This document shows positions 8,061 through 16,872 of a DNA stretch of 64,000 nucleotides, piece by piece; position 1 is the first letter of the stretch, and every line of letters starts with the position of its first letter. The notes beneath the pieces were generated by a model. That model was not told where the DNA came from and did not search any database. It was given only the letters and a program-made list of their open reading frames with translations. The translations under genes were made by a program, and so were the position numbers. Location of the stretch: contig NZ_JYNL01000068.1 in the NCBI RefSeq assembly GCF_001044235.1, positions 175,354 through 239,353 of the forward strand. The letters are read 5' to 3'. The DNA comes from Mycolicibacterium chlorophenolicum. GTDB taxonomy: Bacteria > Actinomycetota > Actinomycetes > Mycobacteriales > Mycobacteriaceae.

Positions 8061-9526
8061 GCCGGGGGCGTCCCTCCTGCGCTGGGCGCCGGTGCGGGCG
8101 CCGGAGCTTCTGCGGCGAGCGGTGGGCCGCCCACCGGACCCGGCGCGGGGCCCGGTGCGGGACCGGCCGGCGCCAGCATGGAGTACACGCTGGGCGGCAC
8201 GCTGGGGGGAATCACCGGCGGGGCGCCGGGGAGCAACTGCTGGGCGCCCGGCGGCGGCACGCCGGGCGCCCGCCCGGTGTAGGGCGCCGGGCCCGGCGCC
8301 ACCCCGTCGTAGGCGGAGATGGCCGGCGGATCGGTCGGCGGTGCCGGTGCCCCGCCGGGGCCGCCGGGCATCAGGTTGGCCTCGGAGTAGATCAGATTGT
8401 CCGGGTTCGCCGACGGCATCAGGAACGGGGCGATCGGAAACGGCAGGTAGTTGAAGTTGAGCAGCCGCAGCGCGGGCCCGAGGTAGTCCGAGCACAGTTT
8501 CGCGGTCTCCGGGGCCGTGGTGTTCTCGATGGCGCCGATCGCGCCGCAGACGAACTGGACCGGGTTCGAGAAGTTGTTGAGCACGAACTGACCCACCGCG
8601 CTGCCCACATCGGGGTTGTAGATGTTGTAGGCGTTGGACAACGCGTTGGGCGCGATGTGCAGGAGGTTCTCCAGCTCCATCTTGTTGTCGAGCAGGTTGC
8701 CGGTCACGTTGGCGAGCCGCTGCACCTGTTCGGAGGTCTTGTCCCGGGTGCCCGCGACGAACCGCTGCACATCGACCACGGCCACCGACAGGTTCTTCAG
8801 CGCGGCATCGAGGTCCGATCGGCTGCCGTCGACGACGCTCGTCAAGGTGGCCAGCCGGTTCTGGAACATCACCACCTGCTCGTTGCTGTTCTTCAACGCC
8901 GTGACGAAGGTCTGCAGATTCTTGATGATGTCGACGACGTTGCCACTGCCTTCGGCGAGCACGCGGGCCACGCCCGAGAGTTGAGAGATGGTCTGGCGCA
9001 ACTTGTCCCCGTTGCCGTCCATCGCGTTGGCCGCACTGTCGATGAACCGCGACACCGACGTCCCGTCGACACCGCTGCGCGGACCGAGGTCGGTGGACAA
9101 CCGCATCAGCTGTTCTTTGACCTCGTCCCATTCCACCGGCACCGCGGTGCGCTCCAGTGGGATCACCGAGTCGTCCGGCATCGTGGGGCCGCTCGACCTG
9201 TAGGCGGGGGTCAACTGGAGGTATCGGGCGGCCACCAGGTTCGGTGCGACGATCACGGCCTTGGCGTCGACCGGTATCGGCACATCGCGGTCCACGCTGA
9301 GCACCATCCGGGTCTGCGTGCCCTCGGGGGTGATCGAGTCGATACGTCCCACCTTGACGCCCGACACGCGCACTTCGTCGCCGGGGTAGATCCCCGTGGC
9401 GGAGGTGAAGATCGCCGAGATCGTGCGGGGACCGAAGTAGGTCTGCCGGATCAGGTAGCCGCCCCCGGCGAGGAGCCCGACGGCGAGGGCCACCGCCACG
9501 ATCGTCGCCAACCGCTTGCGCCCCAT
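8057..9526 (-). CDS. mceD: Mce-family protein, MceD position
   Basis: The protein has 489 residues: a membrane helix (about 7-28), an MCE domain (about 35-115, GDEVRVSGVKVGRI), an extended helical domain to about residue 370, and a C-terminal tail of roughly 110 residues dominated by proline, alanine and glycine. The tail is a low-complexity extension that could cross the periplasm or cell wall. The start codon lies directly at the mceC end, and its stop overlaps mceE. It forms part of the Mce lipid-import tube. Confidence 0.95.
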   Translation of the reverse strand: MGRKRLATIVAVALAVGLLAGGGYLIRQTYFGPRTISAIFTSATGIYPGDEVRVSGVKVGRIDSITPEGTQTRMVLSVDRDVPIPVDAKAVIVAPNLVAARYLQLTPAYRSSGPTMPDDSVIPLERTAVPVEWDEVKEQLMRLSTDLGPRSGVDGTSVSRFIDSAANAMDGNGDKLRQTISQLSGVARVLAEGSGNVVDIIKNLQTFVTALKNSNEQVVMFQNRLATLTSVVDGSRSDLDAALKNLSVAVVDVQRFVAGTRDKTSEQVQRLANVTGNLLDNKMELENLLHIAPNALSNAYNIYNPDVGSAVGQFVLNNFSNPVQFVCGAIGAIENTTAPETAKLCSDYLGPALRLLNFNYLPFPIAPFLMPSANPDNLIYSEANLMPGGPGGAPAPPTDPPAISAYDGVAPGPAPYTGRAPGVPPPGAQQLLPGAPPVIPPSVPPSVYSMLAPAGPAPGPAPGPVGGPPLAAEAPAPAPAPSAGGTPPA

Positions 9527-10608
9527 CAGCGGGTACCTCCGGGAATTCCGTTGTAGGGCAGCGGGAGTTCGGCACGCGGTCCCGAGGTGTCCGGCGGCTG
9601 GCCGGCGTTGGTGCCGCGCCGGAAGCCGAACGCGTAGTCGATGAACGGCTGCAGTATCTGCGCGGGCTGCAGGTTCGGCACATAGGCGTTGTAGTACGGC
9701 CCGTTGGCCAGCGTCTCGCCCTGGGCCAGGATGAACTTCTTCAGGCTCGGCAGGATCTTGGTGATGTTCTCGCGGTTGCGTTCCAGCATCGCCATCACCG
9801 AGTTGAGTCGCTGCAGGGTCGGCGCCAGTTCGGCCTCGTTGTCGGCGACCAGACCGCTGAGCTGCTGTGCGACGGCCGAGGTGTTGGCGAGTAGGTCCAC
9901 GATCGCCTGCCTGCGGTCGTTGAGCACACCGAGCAGGTCATTGGCGTTGAGCAGCAACGTGTTCACCTGCTGACTGCGCTGGGAGAGCACGTCGGTCACA
10001 TCGGCGGCGCTCTTGAGCAGTGCGGCCAGGTTCTCGTTGCGGTCGTTGATCGACTGGGACAACCGGCTCAGGCCGTCGAATGTCGGACCGAGTTGCGGTG
10101 CGATCTGGTCGATTGTCGACGACAACGTGTCGAGCGACTGGTTCAGCGCCGCGGTGTCGGTGCCCGCGGTGTTGGTCGTCAAGTCGCTGACGGCGTCGGT
10201 GAGGGAGTACGGCGACGACGTGCGCGAAGTCGGGATCACGTCGTGCGCGTTCAGCGTGCCGCTGCCGTCGGACTCCAGGGTGATCACCCGCTCCCCCAGC
10301 AGGGATCCCGTCCGGATGTGGGCGGTGGTCAGCGAACCCAGCGGGTACTTGCCGTCGATGGTGAACGTGACCAGTGCGTCGCCGTTGTCGAGTGCGACGT
10401 CGGTGACGGTGCCCACCTTGATCCCCGACAGCGTCACGTCGTTGCCGACGGCGATTCCGCCCGCCTCGGCGAACAGTGCCTGATGCCGGATGGACGTGGC
10501 CCACTGGACAAGTCGCTCGGGCTGCAATCCGACCGCGATGACGAGAATGATCAGCATCACGCCGATGAAACCCGCCTTGATGAGATTCGATTCTCGGTAC
10601 TTGCGCAT
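9526..10608 (-). CDS. mceC: Mce-family protein, MceC position
   Basis: The protein has 360 residues with an N-terminal helix (about 10-28) and MCE domain (about 38-115, GNDVTLSGIKVGTV), followed by the helical needle-forming region. The region 160-290 is rich in heptad-like leucine, asparagine and aspartate stretches consistent with a coiled coil. It has a short PPDTSGPRAELPLPYNG tail, unlike the long proline tails of MceD and MceF. The start shares one base with the mceB stop. It is a periplasmic subunit of the importer. Confidence 0.95.
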   Translation of the reverse strand: MRKYRESNLIKAGFIGVMLIILVIAVGLQPERLVQWATSIRHQALFAEAGGIAVGNDVTLSGIKVGTVTDVALDNGDALVTFTIDGKYPLGSLTTAHIRTGSLLGERVITLESDGSGTLNAHDVIPTSRTSSPYSLTDAVSDLTTNTAGTDTAALNQSLDTLSSTIDQIAPQLGPTFDGLSRLSQSINDRNENLAALLKSAADVTDVLSQRSQQVNTLLLNANDLLGVLNDRRQAIVDLLANTSAVAQQLSGLVADNEAELAPTLQRLNSVMAMLERNRENITKILPSLKKFILAQGETLANGPYYNAYVPNLQPAQILQPFIDYAFGFRRGTNAGQPPDTSGPRAELPLPYNGIPGGTR

Positions 10609-11633
10609 CAGGGCTCAGCGCACCTTCCGCCTTCTTGTTTGATCATGGGGAAGACCGCGGTCCGGCCCTGCAGATCGGTGACCCGGATCGACAGCCCGCA
10701 GATGTAGTACATGATCCAACTGCCGTACGAGCCCAGCCGCGCCAGTTTCCGGTAGTTCTCAGGGCCCCGCTGCAACGCCCGGTCGAGCACGATCTGATGG
10801 TCGTCGAGAAGGGGCGCCAGGCGGTTGAGCTGGTCGACGGTACCGGCCAGCGGCGGCCGCGCCTGCGTGAGAAGGTCTGTCAGAGAGGCGGTTCCGCTGT
10901 CCAGTGCGGTGATGGCCGTACCGATCGGATCCCGGTCCTGCGACAGCCCGCTGACCAGTTGCTCGAGCCTGTCGATCGCGTCCGAGAACTTGTCGCCGTC
11001 CTTGCCGATCGTGTCGACGACGGTGCGCAGGTTGTCGATCAACTGCTGCACCACGGCGCTGTTGTCCGCCAGCGTGGTCGAGAACGACGACGTCTTGCTC
11101 AGCAGTGAATCCAACGTGGTGCCCTGACCCTGGAAGATCTGCACCAGCGCCGAGGTCAGAGCGTTCACATCCTGCGGATTGAGGCCCTGCACCACGGGTC
11201 GCAGACCGCCGAGCAGCAGGTCGAGATCGAGCGCACCCGCGGTCCGTTCTTTCGGGATCTGCGCGCCCGCGGGCAGTACCCGCGTCGAGCCCGGGCCGTC
11301 GAGGAGTTCGAGATACCGGTCACCGGTCAGGTTGAGATAGCGGACCGCGGCCTTCGTGCCGGTGGTGAGCACGACGGTACGGTCGGCGTCGAACGTCACC
11401 AGGACGCTCTTGTCGTTCTGCAGTTCGATGTCATTGACGGTGCCCACCCGGACCCCGGCGACGCGGACCGAGTCGCCGGTCTTCAGCCGGGAGGCGTCAC
11501 CGAAAACCGCTGAGTAGCTCGAGGTCGAGCCGCTGCGGTACTGGCTGAACGCCATGAACAGGAAGGCGGTGAGCAGGACCATCACCACCGCGAAGATCCC
11601 GAACTTGACCAGTGTGCCGGTGGTGCGCGTCAT
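10608..11633 (-). CDS. mceB: Mce-family protein, MceB position
   Basis: The protein has 341 residues. A single helix (about 9-30) is followed by the MCE domain (about 37-120, GDSVRVAGVRVGTVNDIEL) and a helical region. The cysteine pair near the C-terminus (YYICGL and GGRCAEP) matches the usual MceB ending. The ATG at 11633 overlaps the mceA stop as ATGA. It is the second subunit of the Mce tube. Confidence 0.95.
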   Translation of the reverse strand: MTRTTGTLVKFGIFAVVMVLLTAFLFMAFSQYRSGSTSSYSAVFGDASRLKTGDSVRVAGVRVGTVNDIELQNDKSVLVTFDADRTVVLTTGTKAAVRYLNLTGDRYLELLDGPGSTRVLPAGAQIPKERTAGALDLDLLLGGLRPVVQGLNPQDVNALTSALVQIFQGQGTTLDSLLSKTSSFSTTLADNSAVVQQLIDNLRTVVDTIGKDGDKFSDAIDRLEQLVSGLSQDRDPIGTAITALDSGTASLTDLLTQARPPLAGTVDQLNRLAPLLDDHQIVLDRALQRGPENYRKLARLGSYGSWIMYYICGLSIRVTDLQGRTAVFPMIKQEGGRCAEP

Positions 11634-12817
11634 CCCGGTTGCCCGATCTGTGCGGTGTTGCGGGGCGGACCGTCCAGGGGCCCGAACAGCAACTGCTTGA
11701 GGCCGTCGGAGTTGAGCACGATGCCCTGGTTGCCGTACTGCCAGGGGTTGGCGCCCGTATCGGTGACCAGATACTTCGACCTGTTGCCGAAGCCGATGTA
11801 GGGCAGGCCCATACACTCCGGACCGCCCTTGGCTGCCACCTTCGGCAGGTTCGCCGGATAGCGGTACCGCTCGATGCCGAGCGTGAAGGCGACGTTGACC
11901 AGAACGCCGGGATCCAGCTGGGGCGGCTGGTGCAGCGTGTACTGCATGCCCTTGAGCGTGCAGTCGATGGCGGGGGCGTACCGCTGGAACACATCGGTGG
12001 TCGGAACCAGCAGGTCCAGCACGGTGCTGAAGGCGGCCCGGTTACTGCCCAGGACGTCATTGCCGATGTCGGCCAGGCCGATGGCGCTGACCAGAAACGT
12101 GTCCAGATTGTCCTGCTGGTCGACGATGCTGTCGCTCAGTGTGGTCGAGTTCTTCATCGTCCGAACGAGATCCGGTGCTGCGTCGGCGTAGGCGTTGGCG
12201 ACCGGCGCGGTGAGCTCGATGTCCCGGCTCAGGCTCGGCAGGCTGGGTTCCAGCTTGGCCAACAGGGTGTTGAAATCGCTGAGCGCCTGCCCGAATTTCT
12301 CACCGCGGCCGGAGAACGCGGCCGACAGCGCACCGAGTGTCTCGTTGAGTTTGGCGGGGTCGATCTTGTTCAGCACCGAAACCAGCTGTTGGAAGACGGT
12401 GTTGGCTTCCACCATGACGTGCTGGCCCTGCAGCGTCTGGCCGGCCCGCAACGGGTCGGCCGACGGATTCGGCGGCGCGACCAGCTCGACGGACTTGGCG
12501 CCGAACACCGTCGACGAGGCGATGTCCACGCCGACGTTGCTCGGGATCAGATGCAGCGCAGAGGAGTCGATGGCGAGCTTCAGATCCGCGGTGCCGTCTG
12601 GGCGGTAGGACACCGACTGCACGGTGCCGACCTGCACCCCGCGCATCTTGACCTTGGCGTCGGGGTTCATCACCAGGCCGGCGCGGTCGGAGATCACCGT
12701 GACCCCGGCGGTGTCGCGGTAGTCGCCACGGAACAGGACGACGGCCAGCGCGACCACCGCGACGATCGCGATGATCATGCCCAGGCCGACCAGGGGTCGG
12801 AGATAGCTGCGCGTCAC
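11630..12817 (-). CDS. mceA: Mce-family protein, MceA position
   Basis: The protein has 395 residues starting at a GTG 8 bp after the yrbEB stop. The N-terminal helix (about 8-28) precedes the MCE domain (about 35-120, MRGVQVGTVQSV). The long helical region and the cysteine-containing C-terminus (AIDCTLKG, GGPECMGLPYIG) are typical of MceA. It is the first gene of the mceA-F series behind the permease genes. The gene order yrbEA-yrbEB-mceABCDEF identifies the operon, but the exact Mce number cannot be decided from sequence inspection. Confidence 0.95.
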   Translation of the reverse strand: MTRSYLRPLVGLGMIIAIVAVVALAVVLFRGDYRDTAGVTVISDRAGLVMNPDAKVKMRGVQVGTVQSVSYRPDGTADLKLAIDSSALHLIPSNVGVDIASSTVFGAKSVELVAPPNPSADPLRAGQTLQGQHVMVEANTVFQQLVSVLNKIDPAKLNETLGALSAAFSGRGEKFGQALSDFNTLLAKLEPSLPSLSRDIELTAPVANAYADAAPDLVRTMKNSTTLSDSIVDQQDNLDTFLVSAIGLADIGNDVLGSNRAAFSTVLDLLVPTTDVFQRYAPAIDCTLKGMQYTLHQPPQLDPGVLVNVAFTLGIERYRYPANLPKVAAKGGPECMGLPYIGFGNRSKYLVTDTGANPWQYGNQGIVLNSDGLKQLLFGPLDGPPRNTAQIGQPG

Positions 12818-12825
12818 CTGTCCCC

Positions 12826-13683
12826 CTAGCCCGACAGATTGAAGTTGCCGTTGGAACCGTAGATCGACAGCGACACCAGCAGCGTCACCGAGACGACCAC
12901 GATCAGCGAGGTGCGCACCGCGTTGCCCACGGCGACACCGACGCCCGAGGGACCACCGGTGGCGAAGTAGCCGAAGTAGGTGTGGATCAACAGGATCGTG
13001 ATCGCCATCAGGATCGCCTGGAGAAAGGACCACAGCAGATCGATCGGGTTGAGGAACGTGTCGAAGTAGTGGTCGTAGAGACCGCTGGACTGACCGAACA
13101 GCACCGTGGTGGTGAATTGGCTCGCGACGAACGACAGGATCACCGCGATGGAGTACAGCGGGGTGATCGCGATCATGCCGGCGACGATGCGGGTCGACAC
13201 CAGGTACTCGATGGGTCGGATGCCCATCGACTCCAGCGCGTCGATCTCCTCGTTGATCCGCATGGCTCCCAGTTGCGCGGTCACGCCGGCGCCGAACGTG
13301 GCGGCCAGGCCGATGCCGGCGACCACCGGCGCCGAGATCCGCACGTTGATGAAGGCCGCCAGGAAGCCGGTCAGCGCTTCGATGCCGATGTTGCCCAGCG
13401 AGCTGTACCCCTGAACGGCCAGCGTGCCGCCCGCTGCCAGCGTGAGGAAGCCGACGATCACCACCGTGCCGCCGATCATCGCCAATGTGCCCGCGCCCAT
13501 CGAGATCTCGGCGATCAGGCGGATGATCTCCTTACGGAAGTGCAATGCCGCGTGGGGCACGCCGGCGATCGCCTTCCCGTAGAACATCGTGTGGTCGCCG
13601 ATGCGTGACAGCGTCGCCACGGGCCGACCGGCGTAGCTCGTCAGCCGCGGGAAACGCGACCGCAGGATCGTCGTAGTGCCCAT
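12826..13683 (-). CDS. yrbEB: YrbE/MlaE-family permease, second subunit of Mce importer
   Basis: The protein has 285 residues with five to six hydrophobic helices. The conserved MlaE-family loop EEIDALESMGIRPIEYLVSTRI (about residues 144-165) is clear; it contacts the ATPase. The protein forms the inner-membrane permease of the Mce complex together with the YrbEA subunit, 9 bp upstream. The ATPase (Mkl/MceG type) is not encoded in this window; in mycobacteria it is usually unlinked and shared. Confidence 0.95.
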   Translation of the reverse strand: MGTTTILRSRFPRLTSYAGRPVATLSRIGDHTMFYGKAIAGVPHAALHFRKEIIRLIAEISMGAGTLAMIGGTVVIVGFLTLAAGGTLAVQGYSSLGNIGIEALTGFLAAFINVRISAPVVAGIGLAATFGAGVTAQLGAMRINEEIDALESMGIRPIEYLVSTRIVAGMIAITPLYSIAVILSFVASQFTTTVLFGQSSGLYDHYFDTFLNPIDLLWSFLQAILMAITILLIHTYFGYFATGGPSGVGVAVGNAVRTSLIVVVSVTLLVSLSIYGSNGNFNLSG

Positions 13684-13692
13684 GATGTCCGC

Positions 13693-14502
13693 CTAACCCG
13701 TCGTCATCCGGATGCCGACGGCGGTGACGACCACGTTGATGACGAACAGCGCCATGAACGCGTAGACGACGGTCTCGTTGACGGCGTTGCCGACGGCCTT
13801 GGCACCGCCGCCGGTGATGGTCAGTCCGCGATAGCACGCCACCAGGCCGGCGATCAGTCCGAACAGCGCCGCTTTGACACACGAGATGATGACCTCGGGG
13901 ACCCCGGTGAGGAGCGTGATGCCGGCGGCGAAGGCGCCCGGGTTGACGTCCTGGATGAACACCGAGAACGTGTAACCGCCGAGGATGCCGATGATCACGA
14001 CCAGGCTGTTGAGCAGCAGCGCCACCAGACCTGAGGCCAGCATCCGCGGAGTCACCAGGCGCTGCACCGGGTTGATGCCCAGCACCTCCATGGCGTCGAT
14101 CTCCTCGCGAATGGTGCGCGAGCCCAGATCGGCGCACATCGCCGTCGCGCCGGCTCCCGCCACGATCAGGACCGTCACCAACGGACCCACCTGCGTCACC
14201 GCCCCGAATGCCGCTCCGGCGCCGCTCAAGTCGGCCGCGCCCAACTCACGAAGCAGGATGTTGAGGATGAAGCTGACGAGCACGGTGAACGGAATGGCCA
14301 CCAACAGGGTGGGCGCCAGTGACACGCGCGCGACGAACCAGCACTGCTCCAGGAACTCCCGCCACTGAAACGGCCGGCGGAAGACGAACACCACAGCATC
14401 GGCGGACATCGAGAACAATCCCCCGACCGCCTGCATCGGCCCCTTGACGCTCCGGATCTGCGCGATCCCGGGGGACCACCGTTCAGGTCCTCTACCTGCC
14501 AT
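13693..14502 (-). CDS. yrbEA: YrbE/MlaE-family permease, first subunit of Mce importer
   Basis: The protein has 269 residues and contains the MlaE signature REEIDAMEVLGINPVQRLVTPRM (about residues 131-153) and several hydrophobic helices. Together with YrbEB it makes the permease dimer of the Mce lipid importer. Its ATG lies 11 bases inside the end of the upstream thiolase gene, so uptake and thiolase genes are translationally coupled. An internal ATG after a short tail is possible but not required. Confidence 0.95.
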   Translation of the reverse strand: MAGRGPERWSPGIAQIRSVKGPMQAVGGLFSMSADAVVFVFRRPFQWREFLEQCWFVARVSLAPTLLVAIPFTVLVSFILNILLRELGAADLSGAGAAFGAVTQVGPLVTVLIVAGAGATAMCADLGSRTIREEIDAMEVLGINPVQRLVTPRMLASGLVALLLNSLVVIIGILGGYTFSVFIQDVNPGAFAAGITLLTGVPEVIISCVKAALFGLIAGLVACYRGLTITGGGAKAVGNAVNETVVYAFMALFVINVVVTAVGIRMTTG

Positions 14503-15661
14503 GGCTGCCGGATCCTTCCAGGATCGTCACGGCCGAAACCGCGGTCGGTCCGCCGATGTTGTGCGCCAACCCGATCCGCGCCCCGTCCACCTGGTTGACG
14601 GCCTCACCGCGCAACTGCTGGAACAACTCGACGCACTGTGCCACCCCGGTGGCACCCGGCGGGTGCCCTTTGGCCTTCAATCCCCCGCTCGGGTTGACCG
14701 GCAGGGAGCCGCCCATGCTGGTCTCCCCTGCCTCGAGAAGTTTGTAGCCACCCAACCTCTCAGCAAATCCGAGGTCTTCATAGCTCATCAGCTCGATGCC
14801 GGTGAGGAAGTCGTGCACCTCGGCCACGTCGACGTCGACCGGCCCCAACCCGGCCATCGCGAACGCCTGCTTGGCCGCCCGGGTGGTCGCCGGAAACGTC
14901 GTCAGGTCCGGCTTGTGCTGGTGCATGACCGAGTCCAGGCCCAGCCCCACCCCGCGGATCCATACCGGCCGGTCGGTGAACCGGTCCGCGACGTCGTCAG
15001 CGGCGATCACCAGCGCTGCAGCACCGTCGCTCTGCGGCGCGCAGTCATACATCCGGAACGGCGTCACGACCGTTGGTGCGTTCAGAGCCTGCTCCATCGT
15101 GATCTCGAAGCGCAGCCGCGCTTTGGGGTTGTCCACACCGTGGCGGTGGTTCTTGACCGCCACCATGGCCAAGTGTTCTTCAGTTGCCGGAGATTCGTGG
15201 AGATATCGGCGAACGTGCAGGGCGAATCCCGCGGGCGCCACGAGACCGAGCGGGTAATCCCAGGCCATGTCCCGCGCCATGGCCTCCCACTCCCAGAGCA
15301 TGTCGGCCGAGGTGGTGTCGCGCAGTTTGTCCGCGCCCATCACCAGCGCCACGTCGAAGACACCCGAGGCGACGCCGAACAGCGCGTTGCGAAGTGCGTC
15401 TTGACCAGTGGCGCAGGAGTTCTCGACGCGGCTCACGGGCAGGTCGGGCAGCCCGAGGGTGTCGGCGAGGATTCCCGCCGGGAACCCGTCGGCGGTGCCC
15501 ATCGCGCCGAACCATGCCGCCTGCAGGTCGGTCTTGGCCAGTCCCTTGTCGACCGAGTGCGCGCATTCGGCGAAGGCCATCGGAAGTAGATCCTTGATGC
15601 CGAGGGCGAAGTGCTCGGCGAACGGGGTCATCCCGGCCCCGACGATCGCGACCCTCCTCAC
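14492..15661 (-). CDS. SCPx/lipid-transfer-type thiolase
   Basis: The protein has 389 residues and starts at GTG overlapping the upstream stop as GTGA. It is a thiolase-fold protein of the SCPx (sterol carrier protein X) branch: the nucleophilic cysteine is in SRVENSCATGQDAL (C83), with AEVHDF and a GLKAKGHPPGATG loop giving the catalytic histidines. The expected reaction is CoA-dependent cleavage of a 3-ketoacyl-CoA. Its overlap with yrbEA and its place behind a CaiB transferase and DUF35 protein suggest it acts on the substrate the Mce system imports. Confidence 0.92.
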   Translation of the reverse strand: MRRVAIVGAGMTPFAEHFALGIKDLLPMAFAECAHSVDKGLAKTDLQAAWFGAMGTADGFPAGILADTLGLPDLPVSRVENSCATGQDALRNALFGVASGVFDVALVMGADKLRDTTSADMLWEWEAMARDMAWDYPLGLVAPAGFALHVRRYLHESPATEEHLAMVAVKNHRHGVDNPKARLRFEITMEQALNAPTVVTPFRMYDCAPQSDGAAALVIAADDVADRFTDRPVWIRGVGLGLDSVMHQHKPDLTTFPATTRAAKQAFAMAGLGPVDVDVAEVHDFLTGIELMSYEDLGFAERLGGYKLLEAGETSMGGSLPVNPSGGLKAKGHPPGATGVAQCVELFQQLRGEAVNQVDGARIGLAHNIGGPTAVSAVTILEGSGSHGR

Positions 15662-16833
15662 GCCGCGGCCCGTTCCGGTTCGAACGCGTAGCCGTAGTCG
15701 GGCACTCCGGAGCGCACCGCGACCCGGCGCAGGGCCAACCGGCCACGGTCCCCGATCTCGACCGTTCCGGGGGTCGCGCCGGTGACCTTCACCAGCGCCC
15801 GCACCCCGACGTCGTCGAGTTCGACGATCACCAGCGAATAGGGGCTGCGCAGCCCCGGCACCGGGATGTGCACGGTGGTCTCGGTGTAGACGGTGCCGGT
15901 GCGCGGCAGCGGCACCAACGCGTAGTCGGTGGCCAGCGCCCCGTCCTCACCCACCCGGTACCGCGGCGGAAAGTCGAGCGTCTCGCTGTCGCTGAAAGTC
16001 CCTGCCTCCCAGCGCACCTTGGCCTCGAAGGCGCGCTCGTAGGCGGCCAGCGAGATCGGGATGTCGGCGTCGTCGGTGAAGGTGCCGGCCGGGATCGGTT
16101 GCGGTGCAGGCTCTCTGCGGTGGATCGCTGCGGTGCCGCCGGTGACGCTGATCCCTGACAGGATCGCCTGCTCGACGGCCACCAGCGGGCCGGTGGCGCC
16201 ACGCTCGGCGAGAGAGGCCAGGGCGAACACGCTCGCGCTCGCCCCGACGGTCGGCAGCACGGGCGGATCCGGCAGACACAACTCAGCGGCGCGCTGGTGG
16301 TCGACCCCTGCCACCGCCACCGGGGTGTCCAACCACGCGGCGGCCAGCGAGGCGACCAGGCCGCGCTCGTGCAGCAGGCGCGGGTCGCCGTAGTCGTGCA
16401 CGTCGCCAGTGGCGTTGCGGGTGCGCACCGGCAGGCTGCGCGCCACCCGCGCGGCGGTCCGCACCCGCAGCCCGTGCTCGCCGGTCACCAGGGCCGCGGC
16501 GCCCGCCGGAAACAGGTCGGCGCCGATGATCAGCGTGCGCGGACGCGCCGAGCTCAGGGCGTCGACGGTCGCCGGGGCGCCGCCGAGCCGCTCGTCGACC
16601 TCCAGCTCCGGGTCCAGCCCGAGGCCGGCCAGCAGGACGGCGGCGTTACTGCTCTCCGTCAGTGGCAGGTGTCGGCTGACCAGGACCACGCGCTCGACCG
16701 TCGTCCCGGCGTCCAGCGCTGCGCGGCCCGCCTCGACCGCCATCGTGACCACGTCCTCGTCGTCACCGGCGACCCGGTGCAGGGGCGATCCCCAGCACGG
16801 CAGGTAGGTGCCGATCGAGGCGACGTAGGGCAT
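15658..16833 (-). CDS. HMG-CoA synthase/KAS III-like protein fused to DUF35 OB-fold domain
   Basis: The protein has 391 residues. Residues 1-270 look like a thiolase-superfamily HMG-CoA synthase or KAS III domain (MPYVASIGTYLPCWG start; ASASVFALASL). Residues about 280-385 are a DUF35/ChsH2-like OB-fold (VYTETTVHIPVPGLRSPYSLVIVELDDVGVRALVKV-type strands). Where the family has its active-site cysteine before GGT, this protein has DERLGGAPA, so the cysteine appears to be missing. It may be a non-catalytic partner for the overlapping thiolase, as DUF35 proteins often are. The pairing is inferred from the four-base overlap. Confidence 0.8.
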   Translation of the reverse strand: MPYVASIGTYLPCWGSPLHRVAGDDEDVVTMAVEAGRAALDAGTTVERVVLVSRHLPLTESSNAAVLLAGLGLDPELEVDERLGGAPATVDALSSARPRTLIIGADLFPAGAAALVTGEHGLRVRTAARVARSLPVRTRNATGDVHDYGDPRLLHERGLVASLAAAWLDTPVAVAGVDHQRAAELCLPDPPVLPTVGASASVFALASLAERGATGPLVAVEQAILSGISVTGGTAAIHRREPAPQPIPAGTFTDDADIPISLAAYERAFEAKVRWEAGTFSDSETLDFPPRYRVGEDGALATDYALVPLPRTGTVYTETTVHIPVPGLRSPYSLVIVELDDVGVRALVKVTGATPGTVEIGDRGRLALRRVAVRSGVPDYGYAFEPERAAA

Positions 16834-16872
16834 GGCGGGGTCTCCAGAGAGCGTGGGTCGGGGAAGCGGCGA

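Noticed and set aside
9527..9683. Extension of mceE/mceD frames upstream of their chosen starts
   Set aside because: The upstream parts overlap neighbouring mce genes in another frame, and the lipobox or membrane helix starts correctly at the chosen codons.
4915..14502. Assignment of the importer as Mce4 (cholesterol)
   Set aside because: Neighbouring genes and order do not match the known mce4 locus as I recall it, and the Mce type cannot be fixed by eye; phylogeny of YrbE/MceA would decide.
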